The position numbers were made by a program, and so were the translations under genes. Source: Xestospongia bergquistia (taxonomy: Eukaryota; Porifera; Demospongiae; Haplosclerida; Petrosiidae). From it: DNA of 64,000 nucleotides. The DNA is taken from the NCBI GenBank assembly GCA_963965975.1, contig OZ014421.1:4267001-4331000 (forward strand), read 5' to 3'. This document shows positions 39,309 through 51,261 of the stretch, piece after piece (within the stretch, counting starts at the first letter, position 1; each line of letters starts with the position of its first letter). The notes below the pieces were generated by a model that was not told the origin of the DNA, made no database searches, and was given only the letters and a program-made list of their open reading frames with translations.

Positions 39309-42300
39309 TTAACTACGCATAAGGAGGTCCCAACTTGATCGCCAGCGTAACCACATTATCTGTGATTTAGTGAGAGCTGGATATCCAAAAGTAAAAGGAG
39401 CAAACAAAAAGAAGGAAGTTAACACAGCAATACAGAGAAGACATATGGCAACCTGATAACACCTTTTGACCATCGTAGGATACCTAAAAGAAAAAAAATA
39501 TGTTGACGTTCTTATTATAAAGTCATTTCATGACAAAGAGAGAAAAGATAAGTGATAGAGTATTCATAGTTCAGTCCTATCTTGAATGGTAAAACAAGCA
39601 GCAATAATCATAGGTCTAATATTGACTATAAGTGAATGCAATGTATGTTGATTCAAACAAGAGATTAGAAAAACATGCTTTTAAAGTGTGTGTACTCTAA
39701 ACTCACAAAAGACAACACACAAAAAGTTCCCCAACATATGTAAATAAATAAATAAATAAAGTGTTTATATAATTACTTGGTAAACTAGAGGTGTCATGTG
39801 GTTTAATAATGTACCCAAATCACTTATTTTAGAGATTCATGAATTCCTATAAGTTGTCCTGTAGTGTAATTACATATATTAGTTTACATGTATATGTGAT
39901 TATAGAACTACTGTATGATATACCATTTGATTCTGTTAACCCAATAGAAGCCATGCTCACAAACAGCAGCAAGAATCATAAATTTAAAAGGTAGAGCTGG
40001 TAGATAGTGATGAAGAAATAGAACACGAGAAAGTAGAAAGTATGGCAAAAAATGAGCCAACCAACCAACTACAAACACAAATCCTGAAGTCCAATACTGT
40101 TGAAAAACAGCTGAAAAAGAATTTATAATATTACAAAAAACAGAAATTATTTTTACCATCAGGAATATCAGCTACTTTTCTGTGTCTTCTTATAATGTAA
40201 AACACAAAAATGAGACCAAACACAAAAATTGAACTAGTTGATATCCACCATAACAAAGGGTTACCAATTAATGTAATTTGAGCCTAAATAACAAAGACAA
40301 ATTGTATAATATCATTTTGAGTTAACTAACATTAGTTTTATTATCAAGCCAATATGGGAGTGTTTTCCCCAACAAAGGCCATTGACTAGGAGTGGCACCA
40401 AACTGATGATCGCCAAGGTTACCATGTGCAGCAAGCATACGTCCTTGTAATTCAAAATATTTCTCCCAAAACGAGTATGTTTCATTAGTTTCTCTGGGTC
40501 TTTGACGACCTCGTACAGGCTCAAACTGGTTCATAGTGGAGTTCCTTAACATATCCTCTTCCTCAATCATTTCTTCTGTTGAAAATGGACTCTTAAGTTC
40601 ATCCATTGTCCATACTGTATGAGAAGCCTCTACTGCTCTATCAGTAGCCACCTTAACTAAACTGATGAACTGAATTAAGAAAAAAACATTTCTAACCTCA
40701 TATTGTTGGAAAGCCCATTCTGGTAGACGTTTTCCAGTACACTATTTAATAATGCATATAGTTACTGACAAGAGCAGATATTAACTTACGCCCATAGCTT
40801 GTCCACTGTGAACATGGATCAATCGAATTTTAGTCTTCCCTTGAGACCAAAATATGGGAATATTTTCTTTAACACCTACTATTTCCTACATTTAAGTTGG
40901 AAACAATTAATAACATAAAAAGACCAATCTTACAATTTTCCATTGTAAATAAGGAACGAATTTGGCTGAATAATTTACATAGCCTGCAATCTCTTGATTA
41001 GCAGGTGAAAGAGGTGCAGCAACATCATGACTGTTTAGTAATTTCTGTGTTACTACATGAACCAATTCAACAATATCATTGTTTCTGATTGGACTTGTAA
41101 CATTTGGCACTAATGTATTACTGGGACTAAAGAAGAGGACACAATAAATTCAATGGGTGCCTGTTATCTTACTCTCCAGGTTGTCTGATAGCCCAGAAAT
41201 TGTTCTGATCTTGAAACTCATAACAAGTTACTTGTTGTTGATAACTAGAGCCACGCCCATCTGGGTATTTGAGAGGATAGACATCTTTATGAGAGTGAAG
41301 CCAGCAGTTGAGATCTTGGTTACGAAGACTGATGCTTGCACTATATCGTAACACTTTAGAAAAGAAATAAATCCCATTGAACCCTTAACTGATAACTTAC
41401 ATGTTGAATTAATTGGAACTGAATATCTAATTGGGGCAACTGGAGGAGAACCCTGTCATTTAAATTGAAAATATTTTGAACATAATTAAAGAATGGCTGT
41501 ACAATATCAAATAATATTCTGGTACAATAGACAAGAAGTGTATTTTACCTTCAATGTATCTTGAAATGGAATGGAGACAAAAGCATTCCCAGGACCAGAG
41601 TTACTCAGTAGAGCAAAATGGACATAGAACAGTGCAAAGTTCATAAGTAAGGGAATTCCCAGCAAATAAATACCACGATAAGCCATGTGAATAAACAGCT
41701 CTAACTACAAAAGAATAAAACAAAGAATCAAGAAAGAAATTACCCACCAAATCTTTATGCAGTGGTGGATTAGGGTCAGGCCACTATGGTAAAGGAGCGA
41801 AATTAGGTATCCCCTTAGCTACAAATTACCTTATCTACTGCTAAATCACCTACAATCTGCCAAAGATCACAGAGAGCCAAGAGTCCAAGACAACCAAGTC
41901 CTATTAAGCCAGTGTACTTGACACTGAAGTAGAAAACAGTCAGTAATTAACAAAGAGGAACAAAAGAATATAAAGAATTAATTCTAAGATCATTAAGTCC
42001 AAACAATGAAATTGTTGACGTAAGCTTTCTTTACTGTAAAGACAATTAAATTTGATACAGTTATGATCAAAATATTGAAGATCAAGCTTGTGATTTCCAT
42101 CTCCAGAAGACTGCTTGAAACAACTCAAGGCTAGGAATGACTTAGAAATATTTTTCATTGTTAAAGCTTTCACAGATATCAGTATTGAATAAAGAATTGT
42201 CATTATTCTTATGTTTCAACTTCTATCACACCATAGCTTGACCTACCTCTCAAAACCTAAGCAGTCATTTGGGAATATTTTCAGAGAAAAAAATGAAATA

Positions 42301-44586
42301 TATTGATATTAATAATCAGCACCAAGTGACAACGTATCACTTTGGATTGTCATACTGTACATTACATCATAATCTACAACACCAGACACAATTACATATA
42401 TATGACACAATCTCTACCATACAACAGTAATTGTATTTAAGGACTTACCCCAGTAATAAGCCCAAAAATAAACCTGTGGCAGCCAACCAACAGTGCCATT
42501 TAGTAGAATAAGGTCTACATAAAGGAGTCATATAACAGTAGTGTAAACCAATGAAGTATTATAAGTTATGTGACTGATGATGTAATGGGCAAGAAGTAAT
42601 ATTATACTTGTTAATATCTTATTGCACAAATTATAGAATCTTATCATCAAGATAAACTGTTTAATAATACTATAACTAATGGTTCAGAAGTCTATCATCT
42701 TTCAAAAGTAACCAGAAAACAAGACTTATTTGCAACATCATATAACTGACTTCATTAGTTTTGTAAAATAAAATTATGGATTATTAAGAAAAGATAGGAC
42801 TGCTGACCATGCATCATGTGACCAAAAATAAAAATATAAGATCTACAATAATTATGAATTTTAACTTTACATGAAAGGATTATGAATCAGTCCATATATA
42901 GGTCAGATAAGTGAGAAATTTGACTTACTGTGCTCTACAGTGATATAATTTGAGGTAGCCCATAATTGAGAGGTAAGTGAAAAAGACCACAAAGGAATCT
43001 AACATGATAACCCGACTTTGAGTTTGCAAGGAATTATCTGAATGCTAATATAACACAATGAGATAATAAATAGCTCCATTACTTACCAAAAAGTGTGAAA
43101 AAACAGGCTAATAATGCACCTCTATGAGAAAAACCTAAGTCTATCATTATCTAATAGAAAAAAATGGCAGACAAAAAGAAAAGCATGAATGAGTCCAAGG
43201 ATGACACAAGAACAAGCAAAGACAAACTATTACCTCGTAAATTGTTGGAATAAGTAGTGCTCCACAAAGTGCTGATGAGGCACGCATCAAAACATAAGGT
43301 ACCTCACTGGGAAATTCTGAAATATCATATCACATACATTAACATAGCACAAAACAACCACACCTTCACCAATAGTAGTAAAAAGAAATGAACCATTAAA
43401 ATTGTTCCAATAACCTAACCAATTAAGAGAGACATTTAGTAACACATAGTGAAGTACATTCTTACCAATAAAGGCAAAAATTAGCTTTCCAAGTGGTGGA
43501 TGAACATCAAAAAAGAATGTTCTTGTCAAATAATAACTTGCAAATTTACCAAAATGGACTTCATCAAACCTGCACAAATCATATTATTATTATCATTACT
43601 ATAGATTAAGTTTATCCTTGCACAAAAAAATTAAAAAAAATTATACAAGGTTAATTTTGCAGAAACAACAAAGTCCATTGTAGACAATTATAGAAATTAA
43701 AATACATATGCTTCAATTCATAAATTAAATGATGGGCCAAGTCTAACATCTGACCATTGACCAATCAGATGATCTTACTAAAGTGCAGGAATAAGCTTTA
43801 CTATCCACATGTGCTTTCACAAGAAACAGGTAAAAAAGTGGTAGCATTGAAAAGTAAATTTATTATTTATAGTACATTCAAGACTTTCAAACAACCAACT
43901 TTTCCACTTTCCACTCTCATCATTAGTATATTTTACTTGGTGAACCCAAAAACCATTTATGTATGAGTTCATGATATAATCACAAAGCATCGACACTTTA
44001 TCAGAAAAGTGGTGTGATTTTACTACTAGTTTAGATATGTTAGGTAAATTTAAAACCTCAATTACAGTAACAGTTATTATCATGTACTTTATAGATGTGA
44101 CTTACACAACATATTTAGGATAGTCAATTCGCCAAAATCTCACAATAAAACTAGCAACTATAAGCACCCAATACAATACATTGATATTAACTTGTACTGT
44201 CCACCAAGGAGGGGAAGGATTGGGTGGAAACCACGTGGTTGGCTTCCAAACTGGGCGAGGTATCAATCTTAAGAAAAGTAATAAAATTATGCATAATTTA
44301 ACACATATACCTGTACCCTCCTTGACCATCAGATACTGGGATAAAAGTGACTAGTTTGGGCTGTGGATTTGGTTGAAGTTCCTCAATTACTGGTTCTGTC
44401 TCTGGTTCTTTTGGTGTTGCTGTTTGTGGGTCAGCTTTTGACTGATATTGCAAACAAACATGTGAATATGATAAGAAATTGATGATATCAAACCTTTGTT
44501 TTGGAGCCTCTCTTTCTTAGCTTTTTTGTGTCTTTATCTACTTCTGTTTTCTCAATAGCCTTCTTCTCGTCCTGATTTTCCTCCAT
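39309..44586 (-). CDS. POMT1: Protein O-mannosyltransferase 1
   Basis: ER-membrane enzyme (with POMT2) that transfers mannose from dolichyl-phosphate-mannose to Ser/Thr, for example on dystroglycan. Twenty-one exons, 828 residues: 44494-44586, 44311-44441, 44106-44267, 43466-43569, 43364-43414, 43234-43316, 43087-43150, 42929-42998, 42449-42514, 41830-41923, 41748-41783, 41549-41704, 41401-41452, 41173-41353, 40934-41126, 40790-40885, 40697-40741, 40331-40651, 40157-40283, 39924-40110, 39309-39483. The catalytic FDE follows the first transmembrane segment ([12 protein letters not shown]), with HPPLGK after it. MIR-domain blocks ([41 protein letters not shown]) and the ending [12 protein letters not shown] match POMT1 rather than POMT2. 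A charged Lys/Glu leader of about 70 residues precedes the first membrane span. Exon 18 could instead start at 40669, adding six residues. Confidence 0.93.
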
Positions 44587-44710
44587 GATTTTCTCTTTTA
44601 AGCTTGACGTTACTAAGAGACTACACTAAAGTTCAAACTAGAGCAGAACTAAGTCCACTACTCCACTTTCTAATTGAAGCACTGCTTGTTCTTTTTAAAG
44701 CCCATCTCCT
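44587..44710. promoter_or_regulatory. Bidirectional promoter, POMT1/POLR1H
   Basis: Only 124 bp separate the two divergent start codons, so both 5' UTRs and promoters must be packed here or overlap the first exons. No TATA box is evident; a TGACGTTA CRE-like element lies near 44607. Confidence 0.6.
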
Positions 44711-45522
44711 ATGGCTGCAGAATTCAAAGACTCTCTTTTTATCTCAGACCCTTCCTTTTGCCCTTACTGTGGTCTGATCTTGCCATTACCAAATGTAGAA
44801 GACGCTGTCAAATGCCGTCTTTGCAATTACATGCAGGACTCACAAGGTACTTATTATTTTTATGTAAATTATATTTAATAATAATTTTATTTAGTCTATG
44901 AAAATTACGTGGAATATACTGTCAAGCACTTTTCAGTTGCTAAGAAGAGAGATAAAGGTGTAGATAACAGTAGTGGTGATGGTCCATTAGTAAGCAATAC
45001 TATCTATGTCACAAATCATGCAAATGGAATGGTATCACAGCTTAATAGTACTTTGAATAAGTACGCAGGTCCCTTGACCTTTAACCCTAAACCTCAAAAT
45101 CAAATAACCTACCACTTACATGACTCTGTGTCACATATGATATTTTCCATTTTAGATAACAAATTGTCTGCACTTTCTCTATATTTTTTCATGCACTGTT
45201 TCTAGTATCCTTAATAAACCAATATAACTAACTAATTATTTCTATATTAATTAATATTATACTATAATTATTTCAATATGGAAACATAAGGGCAGATAAT
45301 ACATATATTTACCGGATAATATTGTTATTGCAGGTTGATCGTAAGTGTCAGAGATGTGGTCATGATGAGATGACATATGCAACTCAACAGACAAGATCAG
45401 CAGATGAAGGTCAAACTGTATTTTATACATGTCCCAAGTGCAAGTAAGTACTACCAAATTTTAGAAATTCAGAAAAGTAATAGTCTTTTATTTTCAGGTT
45501 TAAAGAGACTGAGAATTCATAA
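44711..45522 (+). CDS. POLR1H: RNA polymerase I subunit RPA12
   Basis: Small zinc-ribbon subunit of RNA polymerase I (Rpa12/ZNRD1), needed for RNA cleavage and termination. Four exons, 121 residues (human 126): 44711-44846, 44895-44989, 45334-45443, 45498-45522. The N-terminal zinc ribbon has CPYC...CRLC. The C-terminal TFIIS-like ribbon has CQRCGH and CPKCK with the acidic hairpin [13 protein letters not shown] that completes the cleavage active site. The end KFKETENS is family-typical. AATAAA at 45610-45615 lies 88 bp past the stop. Confidence 0.95.
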
Positions 45523-46015
45523 ACTAAGTATTAATATAAATGTCATCAAAAACTCAGCACTCTTAATTATGACAAGATATACAAATATCTGGTTGGATTG
45601 TCTGTTAGTAATAAATGACATTAGTTTGTAAAAATCGTAAGATTATTTTGAAGGTACAGCAGTTGCTGCAACAGCTAAATTTTCTAAGCTGTAACACTCA
45701 CTGAGAAGATATGGAATTATTCAAAGCTTTAATCAGTCACGCTCAATTCAAAGCATAAAAGTGACATGATGGTTGCTATATGTATCAGTGGTTACTTTGT
45801 TCCAGTTAATTTCATTCATTACTCTTTTGAAGGTCACATTGTGCAAGTGAATATGTATTATATACAGGTTTGTATCTGCTAGGAGATCTATACGTGTTAT
45901 ATAGAACCAACACTCCAATTAAATGTATCTACAAATAGTGGAGGCTTGGACTTTGTTTTTCCTGAAATGCGCATGCGTAGGAACCACGTGGAATCATGCT
46001 ATCCGCTTCATCAAA
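45523..46015. other. POLR1H 3' / TDRD5-like 5' region
   Basis: About 490 bp holding the POLR1H poly(A) signal and the promoter elements of the next gene. No other gene is evident. Confidence 0.5.
45968..45991 (+). promoter_or_regulatory. NRF1-type site and E-box upstream of the TDRD5-like gene
   Basis: TGCGCATGCG (45968-45977) is the NRF1 palindrome core, and CCACGTGG (45984-45991) is a canonical E-box. Both lie within 50 bp of the chosen ATG (46016), in otherwise CpG-poor, AT-rich DNA. NRF1 sites usually sit at transcription starts, which argues for the ATG at 46016 rather than the in-frame ATG at 45923. Confidence 0.6.
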
Positions 46016-49000
46016 ATGTCTGTTCAAGACCAGGATATTAATTCGCTAAAGAAAACTCTCAGAGCTCTTCTTCTTTCAGCAAAGCGTGGTCTGACATTGC
46101 AGCAACTTTATAATGATTATGAAATGGTCATTGGGCGATCGGTACCTTATGCTAAATTAGGCTACCGTTCTTTTTCCGAGCTTCTTCGCTCAATGCCAGA
46201 TGTTGTAAAAGCAAGAAGAGATTCTAGAGGGAGAGAGTTATTTGAAGGTATAGCAGATCCTTCGTCTGCACACATAGCCAGTATGGTATCAAAACAACGA
46301 AGTACAAAAAGCTATTGTCGACTGAAAAGTACGCAGCCAGTTATATCAAATCGACTACCTCCAAAATGTGCGAAAAAATGTCCCCCTGAAGTACCAATGA
46401 ATGTGAAGATTAAGTTGAGGCAATTGTTAGTATCATATCCTGATGGACTACCACTTAGTAAATTTCAAGATGCTTATAATAAACGTTTTGGTTACTATTT
46501 GCATACAAATACTTGGGGTTTTAAAAATTTACTAGAAGCACTCCGATCCATCGACTCTATTCTCACATTAGAGTATAGTTCCAGTCAAGATGATGGAGAA
46601 TATATACTACACATTGTAAAGCCAGGAACCAAAGGTTGGGTCCAATATTAATCATGCTTGTATTATGTTTTTATTGTCATTAGAGAAAAATGCAACAGAC
46701 TCACTTAATTCTCTAGAGAAAAGTTCAGTGGCAGAGAAACCTATGAATTTCGAGGAGATGGATAGTCCTCAACCTTTACCAGTTGAAATATCTAAACAAC
46801 TCAAAGAGGTTAGTTAAAAATTATTAAACACAATAAATAATATTATTTTTGCAGTTGTTAGAACTTCATCCTGGTGGTATATGGGCCTCTAACTTACCTA
46901 TAGAGTACATGGTAGGTCTTTCGTTAACCTACTCTTCTTTAATTGATATATTTATCAGAATTACTTCAATGAAGAATTGCCATTTAAAGTTCTAGGTTAT
47001 TCTAGTGTTATTGAGTTCATCACTACAATACCAGACTTAGTTGACCTAGAGAGACCAACTGGTACTGGTGATTGGTTAGTGTTTGCTAAAGGGAAGAAGC
47101 AATCCAGTAAGAACTATATAGCCATTACCATAATTATATTATGTAAAATTCAATATGCACAAATGTAGGTCCTTTAGTTAAGTCCTCATTAAAACCTGTA
47201 ACTCCTATCCCTAATGGCTTGGTCAATGTCATACTCAAGGTTTTGGAAAACCAGCTGTCACCAGTTTTAGTGGATTCCTTTCCTTCCCTCTTTAAAGTAT
47301 GTTTTATGACAGTATATTGGCTTACATATGATGACTTGAAAACATTAGGAGGTCACCAATAGATCATTGCCTGTCTTGGAATATGGCTATGGATCTTGTT
47401 TAGAACTTTTGAAGCAAGTTCCAGGTATCACAATAGTTCATCAAAATGGTTCTGAGCTAGTAGAAATTTGTAAAAAAGAGGAAACGAAAATAGATATTCA
47501 AAAAGTAGAGGAAAGCTCATCAGATGAAAAAGATGAAACATTGTTACCTTCCTTAACAGAAAAGGTTGGTGGGTTGTGAAACTATAAAAATTAATATTTG
47601 TACTTCAGTCTGTGCCCAAACCTCGTCCATTGGCATATCTTTGTCAGGCCATACCACAAGGATCCAAAGCTTTTGGTGTTTATGTAACATATGTCAAAAC
47701 CCCAAGTTTTTTTTGTATTCAAGTTATTGGAGAAGACTCGACTCAAGCCTTAGACTCTTTACATGAAGATATGGCACAATACTATAACAGCAAAGCAGGA
47801 GATGAATGTAGCATTGATGCACCTTATATTGGACAAGTAAGTGTATTAATGTAACAAAGGCAGTAAATGTTTGTAGCCTTGTTGTACTAGATTCAATAAT
47901 GATGGCTACTGGTATCGTGCAACTGTGTCTGGTTTTCCTCAACCAGACACTGTAGAAGTCACTTATGTTGATTACGGTAACTCTGGTGTTGTTCCCAAAG
48001 CCACACTACGTCAACCAAAGTAGGTAGTATTTGCAAAAATATTTTATAAATGATTTGTATTTATATTAGGGCCCATTATTTAGCTCTGCCTGCTCAAGCA
48101 GTTGAATGTAGACTTGCTAATGTTATCCCTGTTGGTGGTATGTGGAGCCGAAGAGCTGCTCAATTGTTGTTTCAGATGACCAAAGACAAGGCTATAGCTG
48201 CCATTGTGACATCATCTAAGGTGATAATCTATGATACATTTATGCTATCACTTTTATGATTTCTTGTAGGGTCAATACTTATCTCTCTGTCTCTGTGATA
48301 CCACTACAGAGAGAGATATTCATATTAATGATTGCCTGGTTAGTCAGGGGTTAGCCCTTTTCTCTCCAGATACTGCTCAAGATCAGGGAAGTGTTGATAA
48401 GTACAAATTGGAACCACCCCCATCTGAGGTAAACAATAATTATAACAAAATATTTTGTGTTATTTAATCTTATTAATTTTTAGCGGTCAGTGGATGAAGC
48501 TGAGATACGTGTGCCTGATACAGTTGGGTCTGCTGCTTCACTGATCTCCCCATCATCCAGCTCTGACAGTAGTCAGCTCTCATCTCAACATATGATGTTA
48601 CAACTTATGGCATTAATGCATCAAAATTCACTGTTACTACAACAACCCTCTCTTCTTGCTAGTCAGGCTGGCCAGCATAACCCATTTTTGCCTTCTCCTT
48701 TCAGTCCTAGTTATACAACTAACCCAATATCAGTTGACCATAGACCAAAAGCTGTACGTACACCTCCTGGACTCGGTAATAATCATGTTACTAAAAAGAG
48801 TTATGTAGAGAAAACCAAATCAAAGAAAGCTAACATAAAAGAGTAAGTCATCAGTTATATTGTGACATTTTCATATCCAACTACAGAATACAACTTCCAT
48901 CTCCCTATACACTCCATCTCTTAAATTATAATGATCATCCACATGCTATCAGTAAAGAGATTGCCTCTTGGTATTGGGAAACAGACTTGTTGCAGTATAA

Positions 49001-50410
49001 ACTTCATCAAATACCTAATTCTCCCTGTGGACTACTTCTCTATCGAGACAAAGTCCCAGAGCTGTTTGAATTATTAGTGAAATCACAGTCTCCTGTTCTA
49101 TGGGAAGCATTAGGTTCTGATAGTATTACAGTTTACCCACTTGAAGAGTAAGTTAGTCTCCTATCTGATGGTTGTTTTACTGATTACATAGTCTTCCTAC
49201 AATAGTCCAGTGTTTAAATGGTCCTTGGGATTTATATGAAGCTCTCAAAAAGTTGGTCACTGAATGGAAAGAAAAATGTGTAGTCTTTTGGACTGAGGAA
49301 CATAATGTTGACTTGAGGACCAATAATGTTCACGAAGTTAATGTTCTGTCTAAAAAACTAAAGGAGTTGCAAGAAAAAAGGTAAATGTCTGGTGTATTTA
49401 TTTGTAATTTTTGTGATTAATTTGCTAGAACTTCCATCCTCTCTGCCTTGGCAAAGAAATCTAGTTGCCATGAGAGCTCGATTGGAGGTGAACAGGTTTT
49501 GAATGATTTTTTGACTACAGATAAAGAAATTGAGATCTTGGAACAAAAACTTGCCAATTTTAATATGAAGACAGAGGAAATCAACAAAACAAGAATTAGT
49601 CAAGCGTCTTTTCATGCTGACAAACTTAATTTCTCTGATACAGATTTAGTGGCTTCTTCTGAAACTTTCAATGGACACTGTAATGAGCTTCTGTCTCAAC
49701 CAGCCACTGTTTCTGAAGTGGTATGTAATACTAATAGTAGTTATCCCTTACTCTCTCAACCGACCTTTAACAACCAGACAACTACCAATATCACAATGGG
49801 AGGGTTGACTGGTAAGGTACCTCTTAATCGTGTCAGATCTAATTCAAGTTTATCAACAAAACCACTCAACATTCCAACTCCTAAAGGTCTACAAAATCAG
49901 CAACCACAACAGTTTTCATTGAATTCAATATCACCTATCAAGGAACCTTTGCTAGAAACTACACCTTCAAGTGAGAATCCAATGCCTACAAAGTCAGCTC
50001 ATTTGTTTAGAACGCCATCTCTTAATGTAACACAAAAGTACCCTCCTCTAATGAAACATTCAGATATTAATAATCACCATACAGTTTCAAGTAGAAGGAA
50101 AACTCTTTCTATGAATTCACCTTTTTTGAATGGCCCACCTCCAAGTGCAAATAAGCTACCACCAAATTGTTATCAACCATTACCACCACCACCTCATCTG
50201 TTCAATCCACCACATTTCCAAACTCATTTACCTCCTGGTGGAATTGGTCGAGGACACAACCCTTTACTTGACCCTCCTCCTTTTACTGTTGGCACTTCTC
50301 AACCTATTGGACTTGGTAGAGGAATGGTACGACCCATGGGATGGCATACTGATCAGAACCTTTATCCAATGCCACTTATAAGGCCTGGAGCTGGTTTGGA
50401 TGTTATTTGA
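46016..50410 (+). CDS. TDRD5-like: TDRD5-like LOTUS/Tudor protein
   Basis: LOTUS (OST-HTH) domains bind Vasa helicase or G-quadruplex RNA, and Tudor domains bind methyl-arginine of Piwi proteins; TDRD5/TDRD7 act in germ granules and piRNA biogenesis. Fourteen exons, 1254 residues: 46016-46634, 46684-46808, 46855-46911, 46959-47106, 47169-47296, 47349-47564, 47609-47836, 47877-48019, 48070-48220, 48270-48428, 48484-48842, 48887-49147, 49192-49380, 49429-50410. Four LOTUS-like repeats lie at about residues 5-80, 125-205, 238-312 and 325-405 (LGYRSFSELLRSMPDVV, YGSCLELLKQVPGI). One extended Tudor domain follows (about 435-600; DGYWYRATVSG, VTYVDYGNSG). A single Tudor suggests TDRD5 rather than TDRD7. 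The C-terminal half is Ser/Gln-rich, then an unrecognised folded block (48887-49380), then a proline-rich tail with RG pairs. AATAAA at 50563-50568. Confidence 0.88.
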
Positions 50411-51261
50411 ATTGACAATTCTTTCATTTTATTCATTCATTTTGTCAGACATTTTCAACTGTTCAAACTTGTTACATATGATTTATAGTATTCTTTATAT
50501 AAAAACATGTACTGAATAATCTGGATTTAGTATAACTAGATTATTTGCCTTTAAATACAAGTAATAAATACACTGATGTAATTGTTTCTACTAACTAAGC
50601 AATGAAAGTGAAACCATACAATTAATTAAGTGACTTTTATCCAATGCATGAAGTTAATAACTATAGTGTTCCTGGGAATATCTCGTGTTTAAAACCTCCT
50701 GTTCTACTTAGCAATTTGTAAACCTCAAATCGAGATTTCATTGGACAGTTCATTTAGAAGCATGGTAGAAGAGTCAGGATATATTGCACAGGTATATTGT
50801 ATGACCAAAAAATACATAATTATAATTTGTTAGTTCACTTGCAATTGAGTTAGAGAGTCAGACTGTTAAAAGTTTATTCATAGAGCATTTATTTCAGCCC
50901 TGTGCAGCATAGGCATAAATGCATATGCTGTTCAGACCTGTAATATGTACACGTTTGATTGTGTAAGTTCCATATTAGGATATTGTAAATAGTAACAAAA
51001 TTAGCCAAATTGAAAACTGTTTTGATTTCAAGAAACTTTTCTGATCATTAACAACATTTAAGATAATGTTAAATGAGTAACAAACAGTCTATTGAGTTTA
51101 ACAGTGTCTATTAGTTGGTACATAAAATGTTAGTGTTCAAGACTTAAACAATGAACTATATTCAACTTTGACTATTAACTACATTGTGACGAGTATGAAT
51201 AAAAATTTATATTAATTTTTTAACAATGTTCAATGAATGTGTATACATATGTATTTCTAAA
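50411..51261. other. Convergent TDRD5-like/NELFB 3' region
   Basis: About 850 bp of AT-rich DNA between two stops. It carries the TDRD5-like poly(A) signal; no gene or clear repeat was recognised. Confidence 0.5.

Noticed and set aside
43466..43569. First impression of POMT2 from the HPPLGK exon
   Set aside because: This exon is conserved across the PMT family; the MIR domains and C terminus match POMT1.
45923..46015. In-frame upstream ATG adding 31 residues to the TDRD5-like protein
   Set aside because: The extra residues lack family similarity and the NRF1 site and E-box fall inside this stretch; the ATG at 46016 begins right before the first LOTUS domain.
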